64,000 bases of DNA from Rhodeus uyekii (GCA_037043235.1 JAWRVZ010000029.1:2012001-2076000), one strand, 5' to 3'; positions 23,901 through 36,911 are shown, counted from the stretch's first letter. Notes: generated by a model not told the origin, from the sequence alone. Made by a program: numbers and translations.

Positions 23901-24760
23901 CAAGTCTGATTAGAGTCCATGAACCTGAGGCTAATTAGGAGTGGAGTCCTGCTGTCTTATGCATGGCACATTGTAATTACAGGCGAGATAGGTCGTGAAT
24001 GCGGCCAGTCTCTATTACACGTCTTTATATTGACCGGCAGCTTCTGAGCGGCTGCGGTTAGTCGTACCGACCCGAAACCCAAAGGGTTATAATGAACAAG
24101 TGGAATGTGAACGGCTGGCAAACACTTCCATGCTGTCAATCCCACTGAGAGATCAATCGTGATCTATACAACTTCGGAGGGTTTCTCTGAGATCATGTTT
24201 CTGGGCACACAGTATCTGTGGTAGTGCTGAGCGTAGATGTGCAGGCCTGCTCATGTTGCAGAAAGAATAAGGAGGAGGAGACAGACTACTTGTCGAAAAA
24301 TGAATGGAAAAATCATTCTGCATTCAAATCCTCCGAAGAAGTTCTTACCTAAGAGTTTGAAAGTCGTAATCACAGTGTGAGGTGCAAATGGTTTTGATCA
24401 GAAATAAAATGCGCTTGCTATCTGTTCCTTTGACTTTTTGACAAATGAGTAAATGACTTATTACTTTGAACTAACCATTAATTGAATCATAAACTTGCAT
24501 TCAGTCACTCATTCAGTGACTTGAATACACCTCTTTGATAATGAGGATGTTTTACATTTTTTGTATTAAAATTCATTTTCGGTCAAAGCCATTGCCTTGT
24601 GGGCAGCATTCCAGCATATGGCGTAACAGCTTTTCGGGTCCGTGGTTTCAATCCTGTACTTCCATCCGAATACCTCCTCTTAAAACAGAATGACTGCATT
24701 TTGTATAACATGATAATTCTACACTTATTATTTCTAATGTAATGGATATGGCAGAAAAAG
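20923..24760. other. Non-coding region
   Basis: No gene is supported. A CT microsatellite lies at 23108-23131. The interval 23600-24180 is low in repeats and contains CTAATTAGGAG and TGTAATTACAGG words, a possible conserved element. A tRNA-like SINE head fragment (ggtttcaatcc) occurs near 24594-24660. Confidence 0.5.
23900..24170. promoter_or_regulatory. Candidate conserved non-coding element
   Basis: A repeat-free block with aggctaattaggagtggag and cattgtaattacaggcgag, moderately GC-rich and without a frame of interest. Listed as inference on composition and motif content. Confidence 0.28.
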
Positions 24761-24764
24761 CAAG

Positions 24765-26135
24765 AGTACACTCGAAAAAATTGTTGGGTTAAAAACTGCT
24801 GGTGTCATGCTTGGTCCTGTCTGTCTGTGTCTTCTTTGTCACTTCCTGTCTGTAAGGTCATTGTACACTTCCTGTCTGGTGAGGCATTTGTCACGTCCTG
24901 TCAATCGTGTCATGTATTGATTCACTTCCGGGTCCCTTCTGTGTTTCCTCTTGTGCCCTCCCTGCACCTGTTTTGTCATCACTTACATCGTTAGTCTACC
25001 CAGGTGTTTGTCATTCCCTTGTGTATAAAACCCTCTTGTGTTTCACTTGTCTTTGTTGGTTGTTGATGTTGCTATGTCTTTGTTATTTTGTGTGGATGCC
25101 ATATCTTTCTGTTGTTCTTCTTTTGAGTTTGTGAGAACTCCTTGCGCTGTTTATGTTATCTAGAAGTGTTTTGTTTTCGTTTAAATTAAAGTGAGTTTTC
25201 AGTTTGAGACCTGCCTTGTGTCCGTCTCCTCGTTCCGCATTGCACACGTTCCCTGCTATTCGTAACAGCTCGGTTAAAAATTAACAAATGCAGGAATGGG
25301 TCGTTTTAACTCAACTAGTTGGGTTAATCATTTGATCCAATAAACTCAACTATTGATTAAAAAATTACTACATTGCTGCTTAAAATGAACCCCAAATAAT
25401 TGAAAATTAAAATCACACACATAATCATTAGAGTAACAACACAGGCAAAAGCAATAATCAAAAGGTGAATATTTATTAATAAGCAAGAACACCAAGAAAT
25501 GCACAGAAATAATAAGCCATATTTCACTTCTTTTTTTAATGCCAACAAACTTAAATCACCGTCCAAAACTCACCGCAGACAGTTTTCAAAGTTCTCTCTC
25601 CTCTCGGTTTACAGAAATATATTATGACAGGCTCATATCCCGCACAAAAACAAACAGAGAGTTCTGAAAACGTACTTTAACATCCAAATTAACAATATTC
25701 AGTATTATAACTAAAACAAATGTTTATTCAAGGAAAAAGACGGTTCCATCAAGTGAGACAAAGGATGCTGACTGACATGTCTTCCCTGTAAATTGTATTG
25801 CATTAAATATTTAAGACTTTATTGTACCGAAGTAATGCACCAATTTGGCAGTGTTAAGGACTATTCTCTCAGGAGAAGGATGCAAAAAGCCTGCTCTCTG
25901 TGCATCCCATCAGCTAGTAAAGCCACTACTGGGTTGTTGGGTCGAAGGGCGGAGGGGGGGGGGGATGTATTGTTTAAACTGTCACCGAGATCTACCCAGC
26001 CACTAACCCAAATATGGAAAAACAATAACCCAACAAAATGACCCAACATGCTCAACCAGCATGTCAACTAGCATGTTTTGGGATGAAAAAAAACAACCCA
26101 GCATTTTTTAAATATTTTTTTTAGAATGTACTATG
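24765..26135. mobile_element. MITE-like DNA element interrupted by a solo LTR
   Basis: The left end (gagtacactcg..ttgttgggttaaaa) and right end (aacccagcat..ttagaatgtact) are imperfect inverted copies. The interior has many TTGGGTT / AACCCAA words, a pattern of a common cyprinid DNA element. It is split by the LTR at 24803-25267. No transposase frame is present. The exact outer boundaries and duplication are not resolved. Confidence 0.6.
24803..25267 (+). mobile_element. Solo LTR inside a MITE
   Basis: The 465-bp unit starts TGTCATGC and ends CGTAACA. It has a TATAAAACC box near 25024, an ATTAAAGTG polyadenylation-type signal near 25186 and a following U5-like segment. Flanks GCTGG and GCTCG match in 4 of 5 bases, an aged target duplication. 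Its R-U5 portion resembles remnants near 36588-36911 and, inverted, 27113-27424. No internal genes are present. Confidence 0.8.
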
Positions 26136-26139
26136 TTAG

Positions 26140-26980
26140 AATGCGACAGGCATAAATGCCATGTGACTAATCCCTCGATATAAATATACACCGATACACC
26201 GATATTTTGTATGGAAATCAATGGAGAAATTTCATTCGTTTTTTTAAATTCCAGCATGGGCGGAATCTAACCAGTCAAATGTTAACCAGGGGGTACCAAC
26301 ATAGAAAAGAGCTGACCAGGGATATTGCCAAGATGGACAATGGGTGAACTGACTTGTCTTTGAGAACACCTACAAACAAGCACCTTTACTGAAAAGTCCA
26401 GCTTAGACTGCAATCTATTTCCATTCTGGTAAGGGCTGGTGAATTAAGTTGGCCGGTAAAATACACGCTGTGTAAGAGACCAGCATCTCTCTTGAGAAAA
26501 GAAGTGTGCTTAATTGTATTGGATGTGAACTTGTAGTGTACTTCAGATCTTAAAAGTATATATATATATATATATATACTATACTTTATTGTATATATAT
26601 ATATACATATACCTGCACTGGCAGAAAATATAATATTTATGAAATAAAAGGCCACTTAGTATCCTTAAAAAAGTATTTCCTGACTAAGTTTCTAAATACA
26701 CTTTTGAAGCATGAGCTTGTTTAAATGTCAAACTATTATGTTTTACTAACCCTATGCTGTGATTTAAAGAAATACTCTTATTTTGATGTGTTTACATAAA
26801 GCAAAGCAAATTAGTTTATTATACTATAATTATTATAATTATTATATTATAACTGTAGAAATTAAATTAAAGCATCATTTAGTTTACCATAAATGCTTGT
26901 CAGTATATTTTAACCATATTTCAAAGACAATCGAATTATAAAATTACATATATAATAAGAATAAGATACTTAACTCCTAT
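26140..26980. other. Non-coding, AT-rich
   Basis: Only TA microsatellites (26559-26578 and 26593-26605) and AT-rich spacer are seen. No gene or transposon end is recognised. Confidence 0.6.
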
Positions 26981-27112
26981 TTAAGGTTTTAGTTCACCCA
27001 AAAGTCTTTGTTATTAATTACTCACTCTCATGTCGTTTCAAATCTTTGTGCAAACAAAGTACTTGCATCACTATATAAACTGAAGATAAACCACGGGATT
27101 TTACTAGATTTG

Positions 27113-27424
27113 TTTCGCGGAGATACGGTATGCGATGCGGAGATGAACTCGGAACAGGCAGGATTCAACAGAAACTCACTTTAATTAACGAAGAACACAA
27201 AACGGCACTTATCAGTGCAAAACTCGGAATACAATAACACTTGGAACATCCACACACAAGGACAACGGAACATAACGTTAACCATCGACCAAGACAAGGG
27301 AGAACATGAGGGTATAAATAGACGGGGAAACGAGGAGCACCTGGCACAACAAACAAGGGGGAGTGGTTGATGTGACAATCTACGGAAACACAGAAGGATC
27401 ACACAGGCGGAACGTGACAAGACG
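27113..27424 (-). mobile_element. LTR remnant (minus orientation)
   Basis: On the minus strand there is a TATTTATACCC box, a tgtgtggatgttcc stretch and a TTAATTAAAGTGAG polyadenylation-type signal, followed by a U5-like end. This is the same arrangement as the LTR at 24803-25267. Terminal bases and target duplication could not be fixed with confidence. Confidence 0.6.
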
Positions 27425-27479
27425 TGACATGACTGTGACTCTTCACTACAGTTCTGGGGCTTGAAAGTTGAAAGGTCCT

Positions 27480-27641
27480 TTCCTGTGGCTCAAACAGTAG
27501 AGCATGACGCTTGCAATGCTAAGCTCATGGGTTCAATTCCCAGGGAAAGGAAGAACTGATTAGAATGTCAATGTGTTTCTTGAATGCAATGTAAGTCGCT
27601 TTGGATAAAAGCATCTGCGAAATGCAGAAATGTAAATGTAG
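27480..27641 (+). mobile_element. tRNA-derived SINE, copy 2 (most complete)
   Basis: The head has a gtggctcaaacagtagagc A-box-like region and a GGTTCAATTCC B box, the two internal RNA polymerase III promoter blocks. The family body gaagaactgattagaatgtc and the L2-type tail GTCGCTTTGGATAAAAGC ending in gtaaatgta follow. It is the best-preserved of the three copies. Confidence 0.88.
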
Positions 27642-27790
27642 TTGCATCAATGGAGCGACAGATAGCTCTCCTATTTCATCAAAAAGATCTTTGTTTGTGT
27701 TCAGAAGGCGAATGAAAGGCTTACAGGTTGGGAACAACAAAAAGGTGAGTAATTAATGACAAAATGTGTTTTTGGGTGAACTAACCCTAA

Positions 27791-30700
27791 GTGTGTCAAG
27801 AAACAATCTCAAGTTCAACTAACTGCATGTAGTATACACTTAAAGTGCAAATAACATGCAATCGAGTGTCAGAAAACCCTATGCTAAAGTGTTTTTCACA
27901 GACATCCCACGTTGTTGACAAGCAGTCCTGGTTCACATACTGTAAACCCAATGCAAAAATGTCTACTTATCCAGGCAGGAGTGACTCTCACCGTCTCCCT
28001 CCACATTTTCACGGCCACAAGGCACAGGAGGACACAGACACACCTCTTCACTCAGAGCTTCTGTGGAGTATGGCCTGTCAGCTGAAAGATGACAGCGTTT
28101 CTTTGGACCATCTCATCGATGGAAAAACCGACGAAAACCTGACCGTTCCAAGAGAAAGACACACAGAGCTCTATCTGAGAAGTCTGATCACGCAAGGCCG
28201 ACTTCTGTGTGCACCGTATGCTCGGCACTCCTGTAAAGAACACAGTTGTTTAAGCCTGAAGCTGTTGATGGTTTGCAAACTGTTCTGCCTTCAGCAACCC
28301 CACCCACTCGGCTCCCACGGTTCCCATTGTATACTACTACTTCTCAAAGGCGTTTGTTTCTTTTTTCGACAAAAGATATTCGTACGGCTCCTTAATCAGG
28401 CCTGAGAGACTATCTGATGCTCCTACACTCCCTTACAGGCTGTTGTGGCGTAGATCACATGCCACGAGTCATTTGCTCGAGCGCCGTGAGGAACATAAAC
28501 CTGACGCTCTGCTTCATCACTTTAAGTGCCTATCTCGCAGCGTGCGACATGATGAAAGTAAATCAGATTGCGGCTGAATCCGCGGTTCCTCTCCCCGTCT
28601 AGCGTAGCGCAGCCAGCTTTTCTGCGCGGGATCAGTGCACTTCATAAAATAATATTCTGTGGGAGTCAAAGGGCAGGGATAACCTCTTGCATTTGCATTT
28701 AAAGTCGACCACATAATGACCGTTTGATCCTTTATTTTCAAAATGGATTTTGGTTTTATCAAATATATTTAGAAGAGGAGTCAGAGCTGTGATTATAGAT
28801 CTTCATAGAGCCCACACAGCCTCAAAGACTGCATATCAAAAGAAGAAGAACAAGGTGCTGAGATCTGCCTGACAAGTTTGAGAATGAAAAGTGTATGAAT
28901 GTTTTATGAATCAGCGGGATATTATCAAAGCACTCGCTCTTACCCGTTCTTTCAGAGATGTTTTCTTTCCCAAATCTGTCTTAATTATTGAAAGGCCAGC
29001 TTCAACTTTTTTTTAAACACTGTTTCGCACCAACTTCCCTCAGACTCACTGTTGTGAATATCAAGCTGTGTCTATTGATCACAGTTTCTTCATCCCTGCT
29101 TTTTCAAAATAACTGTCATAAGCACACCATTAAAAACAGATTCTGCACCACAACTGGAACTCAGCAGTCACAGAAAAACATCGATTTCAAAAGACAAAAG
29201 TTTTAAAAACTCTTTCTGTTCATCACTGCTTAGACAAACAAGAGGTCCCACCCATGTCATTCACAAAGTTTTACACATCTATAGACTTTTTAGTGCTTGT
29301 TATTAAATATCTCTCCCTTTTTTATCTCTCTCTCTCTTTCTCTTAATGTGTCAGAATCATTAAGAAGCTTCATTAATTATTCCTTTAGTTCTTTTGTTTG
29401 CCACTGCCAAATTATGCGAATGATATATATTCATTGGTATTATTTAGGTATTTTATTATAATATTTATAAATATTTTGAATTAGCTAATATTTTAATATT
29501 TTCAGTTTTCATTTATGTGACATTTTTAATTGTTTTAGTTGTTTAATATTTATTTAGCTTTCATTTCTTTTCCATTAATATTAAGTTATTTTATGCAATT
29601 TGTCCAGTATTTATGTTATATGTTATATTTCAGCTTTATTTCAGTTGACAAACAACAAAAACATCAATAATAAAACATAATAACATTTTACTTAACATAA
29701 TAAAACATTAATATTTTAAACAATTTTGAATTAGCTTATATTTTCTATTTTAATTTTATGCGTGATATTTTTAATCATTTTTTTGTTTAATATTTATTTA
29801 GCTTTAGTTTAGTAATTTCATTAACTTAGTATTTTACTGACATTTCTAATTTGTGCATATTTTTCTCCCTGTTAATTTTAAGTTTTTTTATTTTTCCAAT
29901 ATTAATATTTTTTCAAATTTATTTCACCTTTATTTTAGTTGACAAACACAACGTTTATAGTTGTTTTAGTTAACAATACCCAGACTGTTTCAATAATAAA
30001 TAATTTTAAAACAATGTTTAGATGCAGCATAAATTCAATGCTATGTGCCAAAATTCTGCATTCATTCTATAGTTGACATAAGACTTCACAAAGAAATAAT
30101 TTCTTTACTGATCTGAATTACGTCTTTTTTTGTTCTTTTGTTGTCAAACTATTCAACAAACAAAAACCTTTTAATTTTATCATTTCGAATTGAGCTTGAT
30201 GATATTTAATATCTGCTGATATAGTTATATATAGAAAATGGGTACAATTCAACACTTAATATGCAGCTGTATTATAGAAGGACATTGAGATTTTAGATTT
30301 GTAGGCATGCAAACTTTAGAAAACAATTCTATGTATGGCGCTCATACAGGAATATTCAATTGTATTGACAGAAAAAAACGAGTATAATGTATTCAACATT
30401 ATTTGTTCTTCAGAAAATATAAGCCCATTAAAAATGTGTACCAATTTACTCAAGAAGCAACATTGAGATCCTATATCACTGGAAATTACAAGAAACCCAA
30501 AAATAGTCTGTTAAGAATTAGAATCTAAAAGCATATTAACATAACTTTTTATGAGTTAATATGAGTTTCAGGGATGCAAACTTTGGCCAGAAAAACACAA
30601 AAATGCTTTTCTCCATTTTAAAGTCCATTTTAAAAATAATCAAATAATCCAATAAAGTGGAAAAAATCAACAGATTTAACCAATAGACCTGTTCTTAAGT

Positions 30701-31080
30701 CATTTTTACTCACCTCCAATCTGAACCTCAATACAAAATATTTAATTACTCAGTAAATATGCATCCATCACATTTAATATTTTGGCTTTCTTCAGAAAAA
30801 AAACATGAACAAAATCAAAAGTTTCTGAAATGTTATTAATTTGGACACGGAATGACCCAAATGTGTTTATTTACATGTTGCAGACATCTGAATGTCTGAA
30901 TACACTACAAATATATTGCCTGTCCATTATTTTCCTATAAAGAACCATGATTGTCCCTTATTTTCCTTTCCAGAAGTTGGCAACCTACTCATTTGCAATC
31001 CTTTGAGGAAACAGTGAAAGACAATGAAAATTTGTTAAACAGTGTTTTGTCTTAAATCGCATAGCACACAGTTCTCCTTT
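27791..31080. other. Non-coding region
   Basis: No gene is supported. The 186-codon frame at 27845-28405 has no recognisable domain, no signal peptide and a composition like its surroundings. From about 29400 to 30900 the DNA is very AT-rich with repeated taatattt/tttagtt words. Confidence 0.5.
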
Positions 31081-31850
31081 TCGATTGAATCCACCCTGGA
31101 ATCAGTGGAAAAGGAGAACGACATGCTGCGTGATAAATGCGAGGAGCTGGATGCATATAAAAGGAGGTGTAATCTACGAGTGGCCAGTATTCAGGAGCAG
31201 CGAGGAGAAGATGTCTGAAAAATTCGAATCGATTTATCTTTTAGATTATGTGGATCTCATTCCAAATGACAGTTACTTGCTTTTCTTACACTTCTACAAA
31301 GCCTTTGATTCACTTGAGCACACTTTCACATTTCAAGCCTTTGCCAAATTTGGGTTTGGAGATTCGCTTTCTAGAGCCACCAGGACATGATATAGAAATA
31401 ATAATAGTGTTATTAAATTCAAATTCAAAACATCACCAAGATTCGACTTGTCACATGGAGTAAGGCAAGGTTGATCTATATCTCCATATTTATTCGTGCT
31501 TGCCTCTCAATTTTTAGCTCTGCATATTTCCAGTAGTAATTTACAAGGTATTACAATTGACAATAAACAAATTATTATTAGCCATCTGGCTGTTGACACA
31601 GCGCCTCTCAAATCCCTTTATGTTTAAGATTGATTGATTCCTTCTCCAGATCTTCAAGTCTATATTTAAATATGATCAAATGTGAGTTCATGTCAATTAA
31701 AAGCTCTAAAGTTCCCTCTATATGCTTTGTTTTTGTGACTCTTCTGAGGAAGATTTAATTCACAATGTACCCACATTTCAGATTTCTAGATGTTTATCCA
31801 ATCTTATTTTGCAAGTGACTTTTCTTTCTGTTTTAAAGATATTTTCTTTG
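31081..31850 (+). pseudogene. Decayed L1-like LINE (ORF1 piece joined to ORF2 RT)
   Basis: The first 45 codons (31081-31215) read as an ORF1-type coiled coil and RNA-binding start (STLESVEKENDMLRDKCEEL, then RRCNLRVASI). After a TGA the sequence passes into reverse transcriptase: YLLFLHFYKAFDSLEH (block A with the metal-binding Asp), then, shifted in frame, HGVRQG-stop-SISPYLF (block B) and SHLAVDT, where FADD-type catalytic residues would be; the first Asp of the pair is lost. KCEFMSIKSS follows. Stops, frameshifts and a large internal deletion make it inactive. The L1/Tx1-like clade is inferred from motif spelling. Confidence 0.75.
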
Positions 31851-33875
31851 GATTGTTTGACTGCTAAAAAGAGAATTTAGGGAAACACTACATAATTAAT
31901 GTATGTTTCCTATTAGCTAAATTTCACATACATAAACAATTACTGTCTTTTCTATATTCAAAGGTGATCTAGATAAGTAAATGGAAACGATCCAAAGCTC
32001 TGTTAATCCCAAAGCAGTGAAAACTGCATCTCTATATTCGTCAATTATCTTTTATTACATTGTTGTTGTAATTACTTTGTTTGTTACCCTGGAAACCTAT
32101 ATGTGTCTGTGTCTTTTTGCTTTCTCTGTTTTGTTCTTTCCATGTCTATGAGTATTGCCTTAATGCTTTGATGTTTATAATATTTATTTTAAATATATAT
32201 TTCATTCACTATAAGGCAATGACTTATTAGAGCCATTAGTTTAAGAAACAAACTACAGTGTTGTGCTGAATGTTTTCGATTCACTCAAAAGAAGTGATTC
32301 AAAAGAGTCATTTGTTCATGAATTAAACCATTATAATAGATCTAACTCAGTATGACATTTGTTCATAAAATAAGACTACACTCATCACGTGTTTGTGATT
32401 CACGACACATAGAGTCAGCCTTTTTTTCTAATCAAATCTGATCACGCTATATGAAAACTCAATAATAAAATAAAAAGACTTAAGTGGCATTCTTTCAAGT
32501 GCGGTGGTTTTCAACTCCACTTGGAACATTTTAATCTATTCTACAGATTTTACATATTTTCCCTCAAAATGAGCACATTCTGCCTCGGCCTAGATATGAC
32601 TAATCTATGTTACATATTGAGTTGGCAATAACAGTATTGTTTAAGAGTCAGCGTTGCTTGGTCACAAACAAATATGAGAAGACAGATATTTTCTTGCACA
32701 CTGTAGCGGGATATTAATCAGCCATGCTAAAGTAGTTGATAAAACAGACTGATTCTGCCAGTGGAAGCGAGAGAGAGAGAAAGAGAGAGAGAAGTCTCAT
32801 CAGGGTGTAGTTGATGCTCTTCAGTGGATGTCCATGCTCAAAATATAGAACAATCCAGGAGTGTTTACATAGCACATGGGTCAGATCCTCCAGCTGTCTG
32901 TTCAAATGGGTAATTAATCCTGAAATGAGGTAGAGGAAGTCACTCGGCTCCCTTCTCTACCTCATGAAAAGCACCGCGACATTATTCATGTTTATCTGCA
33001 TCTGAATGACAGACCAAAACCTCTTCACACGTTCACAATCTGACGCCACACCCTGACTCATTCTGCTCACGTCTGCTGGACGAGCTGTCTGATGGACCAG
33101 CATCTTCCTGCTTTCGTACACAGCAATCTCCTCTAATCCTCTGTGGATCAAAAGAGCCAGGCTAGACTGGGCTCCTCTCCATTAAGCCGTGGGGCGCACA
33201 GAACCATCCCTTTCGCTTTTAGCCCCGGCACATGTTCTGATCAATACCGAGCCAATCAATCTGAACCGCTCCACTGTGAGGATCTGTCCAGGAGTAGAGA
33301 ATAGAAAGATGGCTCTCTGATTCCTGCTGGCCTAGTGAGTATATGTGTTATGTGGGTTGTTGAAGGTAGAGTTAGGACACTAACAGGAAGTATATTGTCC
33401 AGAGACACTGCAGCAAATAAAATTAAAGTTCCAGAGATGTTTGATGTATGAGGAAGAGGATTTGGGGATGATATGGGCTACGGCAGGACTCCCGCTATCG
33501 CTAATAAAGCTATTATCATTCCCGATGGCAAGCTGCCGTCATAAAATGTGTATATTACATGTAATATAAATATATTATAGTGAAAAATAATAATAAAACA
33601 ATTCCGTATTTGCCTGTAAAAAGCAATTGATTAGCACTCCCAGTTTTCTCAAAGACAATTGCTCAGCTGCAGCAAATTCATATCATAATAAAATGTGCAT
33701 GAATATAATATAAAGTAGATAATAATAATAATAAACTGTGTTGGAGAAAATTGCTTTTAAACGTAACGCATTACAGCAATGAGGTATGTCCAGATCACAT
33801 TCATACTATATGGAACATACCTTTTTTAGCGGTCATGAAGTAATTTATTAAAAATTATTAAAAAGAAGTAAAGAT

Positions 33876-33879
33876 TTAA

Positions 33880-33960
<81 letters not shown>
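33876..33960. repeat. Poly-A plus (AT)n array
   Basis: About 20 A residues run directly into over 30 AT units. It is directly visible, but its length may be unreliable in assembly. Confidence 0.95.
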
Positions 33961-33962
<2 letters not shown>

Positions 33963-34176
33963 CATCGAATGTCAGCAGTAAAGTTGGTAAGGTTAATAAA
34001 GTAAATAATTTTGCAAATACATTTAATTATCCATTAAATAAAACCTAGATATAACCTACTAAAACCTAAATCCTTAATTTAAAACCTGAGTTGCCTTTTC
34101 AGGGAACACAGGTTACAGTTGTAACCAAGATGTAAATAGTTTCAGCTAGTGCAGTAAATTTATATTGTAATGCACA

Positions 34177-34199
34177 CATATATATATACATATATATAT

Positions 34200-34250
<51 letters not shown>

Positions 34251-34275
34251 TATATATACATATACATATATTATA
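34177..34275. repeat. TA-rich simple repeat
   Basis: Interrupted TATA/TACATA repeats are directly visible. Confidence 0.9.
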
Positions 34276-36587
34276 ATATAAAAAGTTAGAAAAGAAGATA
34301 TTATAGCAGAAAAAAGAGATTCCACCTCAGTCTAGATATGTGGCTGTAGAAAAATAACATTTAATAAATCTGCACACAAATGGACTCCATATTAGTTAAG
34401 AATTGTGACAATATTGTGAGAATGCACAAAACTGCTGATTGCGTAGTTGTGTATGGTCTAAGAAGACACTGCTAAACAGCAAAAACGTGAAGCAAAGGAC
34501 ATCTCATTGCAGAGATATGAATGTTTACTCTACATAGCAACAGACACTCTGCAATTTCCTACTTTGCTCATCTGTGAAAGCGTATAAGCGTTCTACTGAA
34601 AAGCTCATCATATTTAGCCTAAACTTCTCAAAGTCACTCCTCTCCTGCTTGTCAGTCACAGGAAGCCCAGGAGAACAGAGAAAGACTGCCATTCCTAAGA
34701 GTGTTAAAGTGTATGTGTAGGATTTAGAGAGCGCACCAGACTTTGAGCTCATGACAGCGGAAGGGTGTCACTGAAGGATTACTGATGGGTGCCAGCTTGT
34801 GTCAAGCCCTGAAGTAATCAATCTCTCTCTTGGCCAGTCTCTCTCTCTCCCCCCTATGACATTCTTTCGCTGTCTGTATCTGCTTCTGTCCTTCTCTCTT
34901 GCAGCCATCCTTTCTATTTCTCTCCCTCTCTCCATCCTTCCCGCAGCTGCATTGTGAGGGTGAGCTGTCCATCTCTTCTGTCTGAGAGCTCAGGCTGTCA
35001 TCCAAGCGGAGGACCGAGAGGCTGGAACTTCTGCGGATTTGTCGAGGGGAAATACAGCGTGGCAGCCGACAGATCTAATGCTTGGCCTTTATCATCATGC
35101 TATCGTGGTCCACGCGAGGCGAGTGCACTGAGTCAAATAAATAAATCTCAGTGAATCAAAGTGAATCAAAGCACATCAAAGGAGAGCCTGTTCAAAGGTC
35201 CATAGGAAATTAATCTGACATAATCAGCTGACAGCAGACTCAGGCGAGAGCGTCTGAGCACGACGCTTCTGACCTATATCGAAGCACCAACGATAAAGTC
35301 GACAAGAAAACTTCCCGTCGGTCTGGGTCAGTGGATAAGCTTGTAACCAACAACGTCCTGCTGAGAGGACGACAAACGCTGTGTTTTGAATGCTGGTAAA
35401 CAGACAGTCAATGACTTAACAGGAAGCATTCAAGCAACATAATGGTCACGTTTAATGATCTAAAACAAATTCAAATGAGCTGCAGAGATATGAAAATGGA
35501 TCTATAATGACTGTTATGCTTACTCCCCAGTTCAATTGAAATCATGAATTGAAAAAAAGTTTAAATTAATTTACTTCTTTCAACTGTTCCATCAAGCTGC
35601 ATTTGTATACTTAGCATCAACCGCTGAAAAGCGTACACAGGCTCACATTACAGCAACAGATTTTCCAGTATTATTTCAGGTTTCAGACACAGTATGAACT
35701 CTGTAACGCAATCAAAACATTGTTCTGTTTGTTTGGGTACCTCAACCAGCCAGATAAAGCAACAATTACTCCACCAATGGCCTTTGTTTAACACAGGACC
35801 ATAGGAACATGCATAGACAGGCTAGCTAGCTAGCTAACTAGCTAGCTAGATGGATAGATTTTTATCCAGCAGTTTTACAATGCATTACTGTTAAAATTAC
35901 AATATATAATGCTGAATGTGGTACATAGAAGCATAACTATGCAAATTCACCAGCTAGACCAGCATCAAACCAGCATAAACCAGCCTGGATCATTATGCTA
36001 ATTCAAGCCTGAGCTAGTGTTTTTAGTGGACTTTCAATTTCACTTTTTTTTTTTTTTTCCAAATGAAGCTTTCAAAGCATTTAGCTCTGTCACAGCAAAT
36101 AACCAAGAGCAGGTTTAGCATTGTGCCAGTTAATTATACTGTGGTTGCTCATATACGTCTTGTTTTTCATTAAAAGCAACAACAAGCTGCAGCTTTCTGT
36201 GCCGTGGACAGGTGTGTGATAGGATTTGGCTGCTGTGCCATCCGCTGTGCTGACAGCACCATCACAGCAGGGAAAAATGCAACTCTTGTTGACTGCTGTT
36301 AAACCTCAAAAGATATGTACTTCCCTTCGGTGTCTGATGAAGGAATTTGTATTTTGAAGGGCATTCAAGTTGGCTCTGCCATACACCATGGCCAAGACTG
36401 AGAGAAAAAAAAAATTATATAAAAAGATTACTAGATGTAGAGGTGGGGGATTTTAATGGCCTTTTTGAATACTTTTGACTTGCTTCACCAAATGAAGAAA
36501 ATTACTCGACTTGAGAACCAATAGCCACGTTTACATGGACAGCTTTTGTTTCAAATGGAATAAAAAAAATTGTAAAATAGGAAACAG

Positions 36588-36911
36588 TGACATTCCTACA
36601 CCTGTCGCGTTATCACTGTCATTAGTTTCTCCAGCTGTTCCTCACCTCGTGTCTCCCTATTTATTCCCTTCTGTGTTCATTTGTCCTTGTCGGTTGTCGA
36701 AGTTAGTTATGTTGATTGTTGTGTGGATGTCCTGTCTGTCTTCCTGAATTTCTCCTGAGTCTTGTCTATTAATGTACATGTGTGCTTCTTTGATTTGTAA
36801 TTGTAGTGTTTTGTTTTCGTTTATTATTATTAAAGTGATTTGGAATTTGTACACCTGCTTTGTCTGCATCCTGTCTTCGCATCACACACGCCATGCCTAT
36901 GCTTCGTTACA
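36588..36911 (+). mobile_element. LTR remnant
   Basis: It shares with the LTR at 24803-25267 the TATTTATTCC box region, a gttgtgtggatgtcc stretch, tgttttgttttcgttta followed by ATTAAAGTG, and a U5-like end closing in CGTTACA. The 5' part is shorter and no matching target duplication was found, so the left boundary is uncertain. Confidence 0.6.

Larger units (their letters stand above)
26981..27790. mobile_element. AAGGGATAGTTC-type MITE split by later insertions
   Basis: The left part starts TTAAGGTTTTAGTTCACCC and continues into the family interior (attactcactctcatgtcgtt). The right part ends gtttttgggtgaactaaccc. Normally these halves lie within about 150-350 bp. Here they are 500 bp apart because an LTR (about 27113-27424) and a SINE (about 27480-27640) have entered. 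The order of events is inferred from nesting. Confidence 0.75.
31851..36540. other. Non-coding region with TA arrays
   Basis: No gene is supported. Long A/AT arrays lie at 33876-33960 and 34177-34275. Near 33738 a ggagaaaattgcttttaaacg word resembles the start of the repeat at 40172. A GCTA-rich stretch (ctagctagctagct) lies at 35821-35850, and a poly-T run at 36045-36058. The 75-codon frame 34752-34525 begins like a signal peptide but was rejected as sdk2 exon 1. Confidence 0.5.

Noticed and set aside
27490..27560. Possible tRNA gene
   Set aside because: A and B boxes are present but the sequence continues into a SINE body and L2-type tail and recurs elsewhere; it is the SINE head, not a tRNA gene.
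27845..28405. 186-codon plus-strand open frame
   Set aside because: No domain, no signal peptide, no splice context, base use like the surrounding non-coding DNA; a frame of this length is expected by chance in 64 kb.
34525..34752. Minus-strand frame with a signal-peptide-like start (TLLGMAVFLCSPGLP), considered as sdk2 exon 1
   Set aside because: The only nearby donor (CCT|GTGACT) leaves phase 0, while exon 2 requires phase 1, and nothing after the hydrophobic stretch resembles a sidekick N-terminus.
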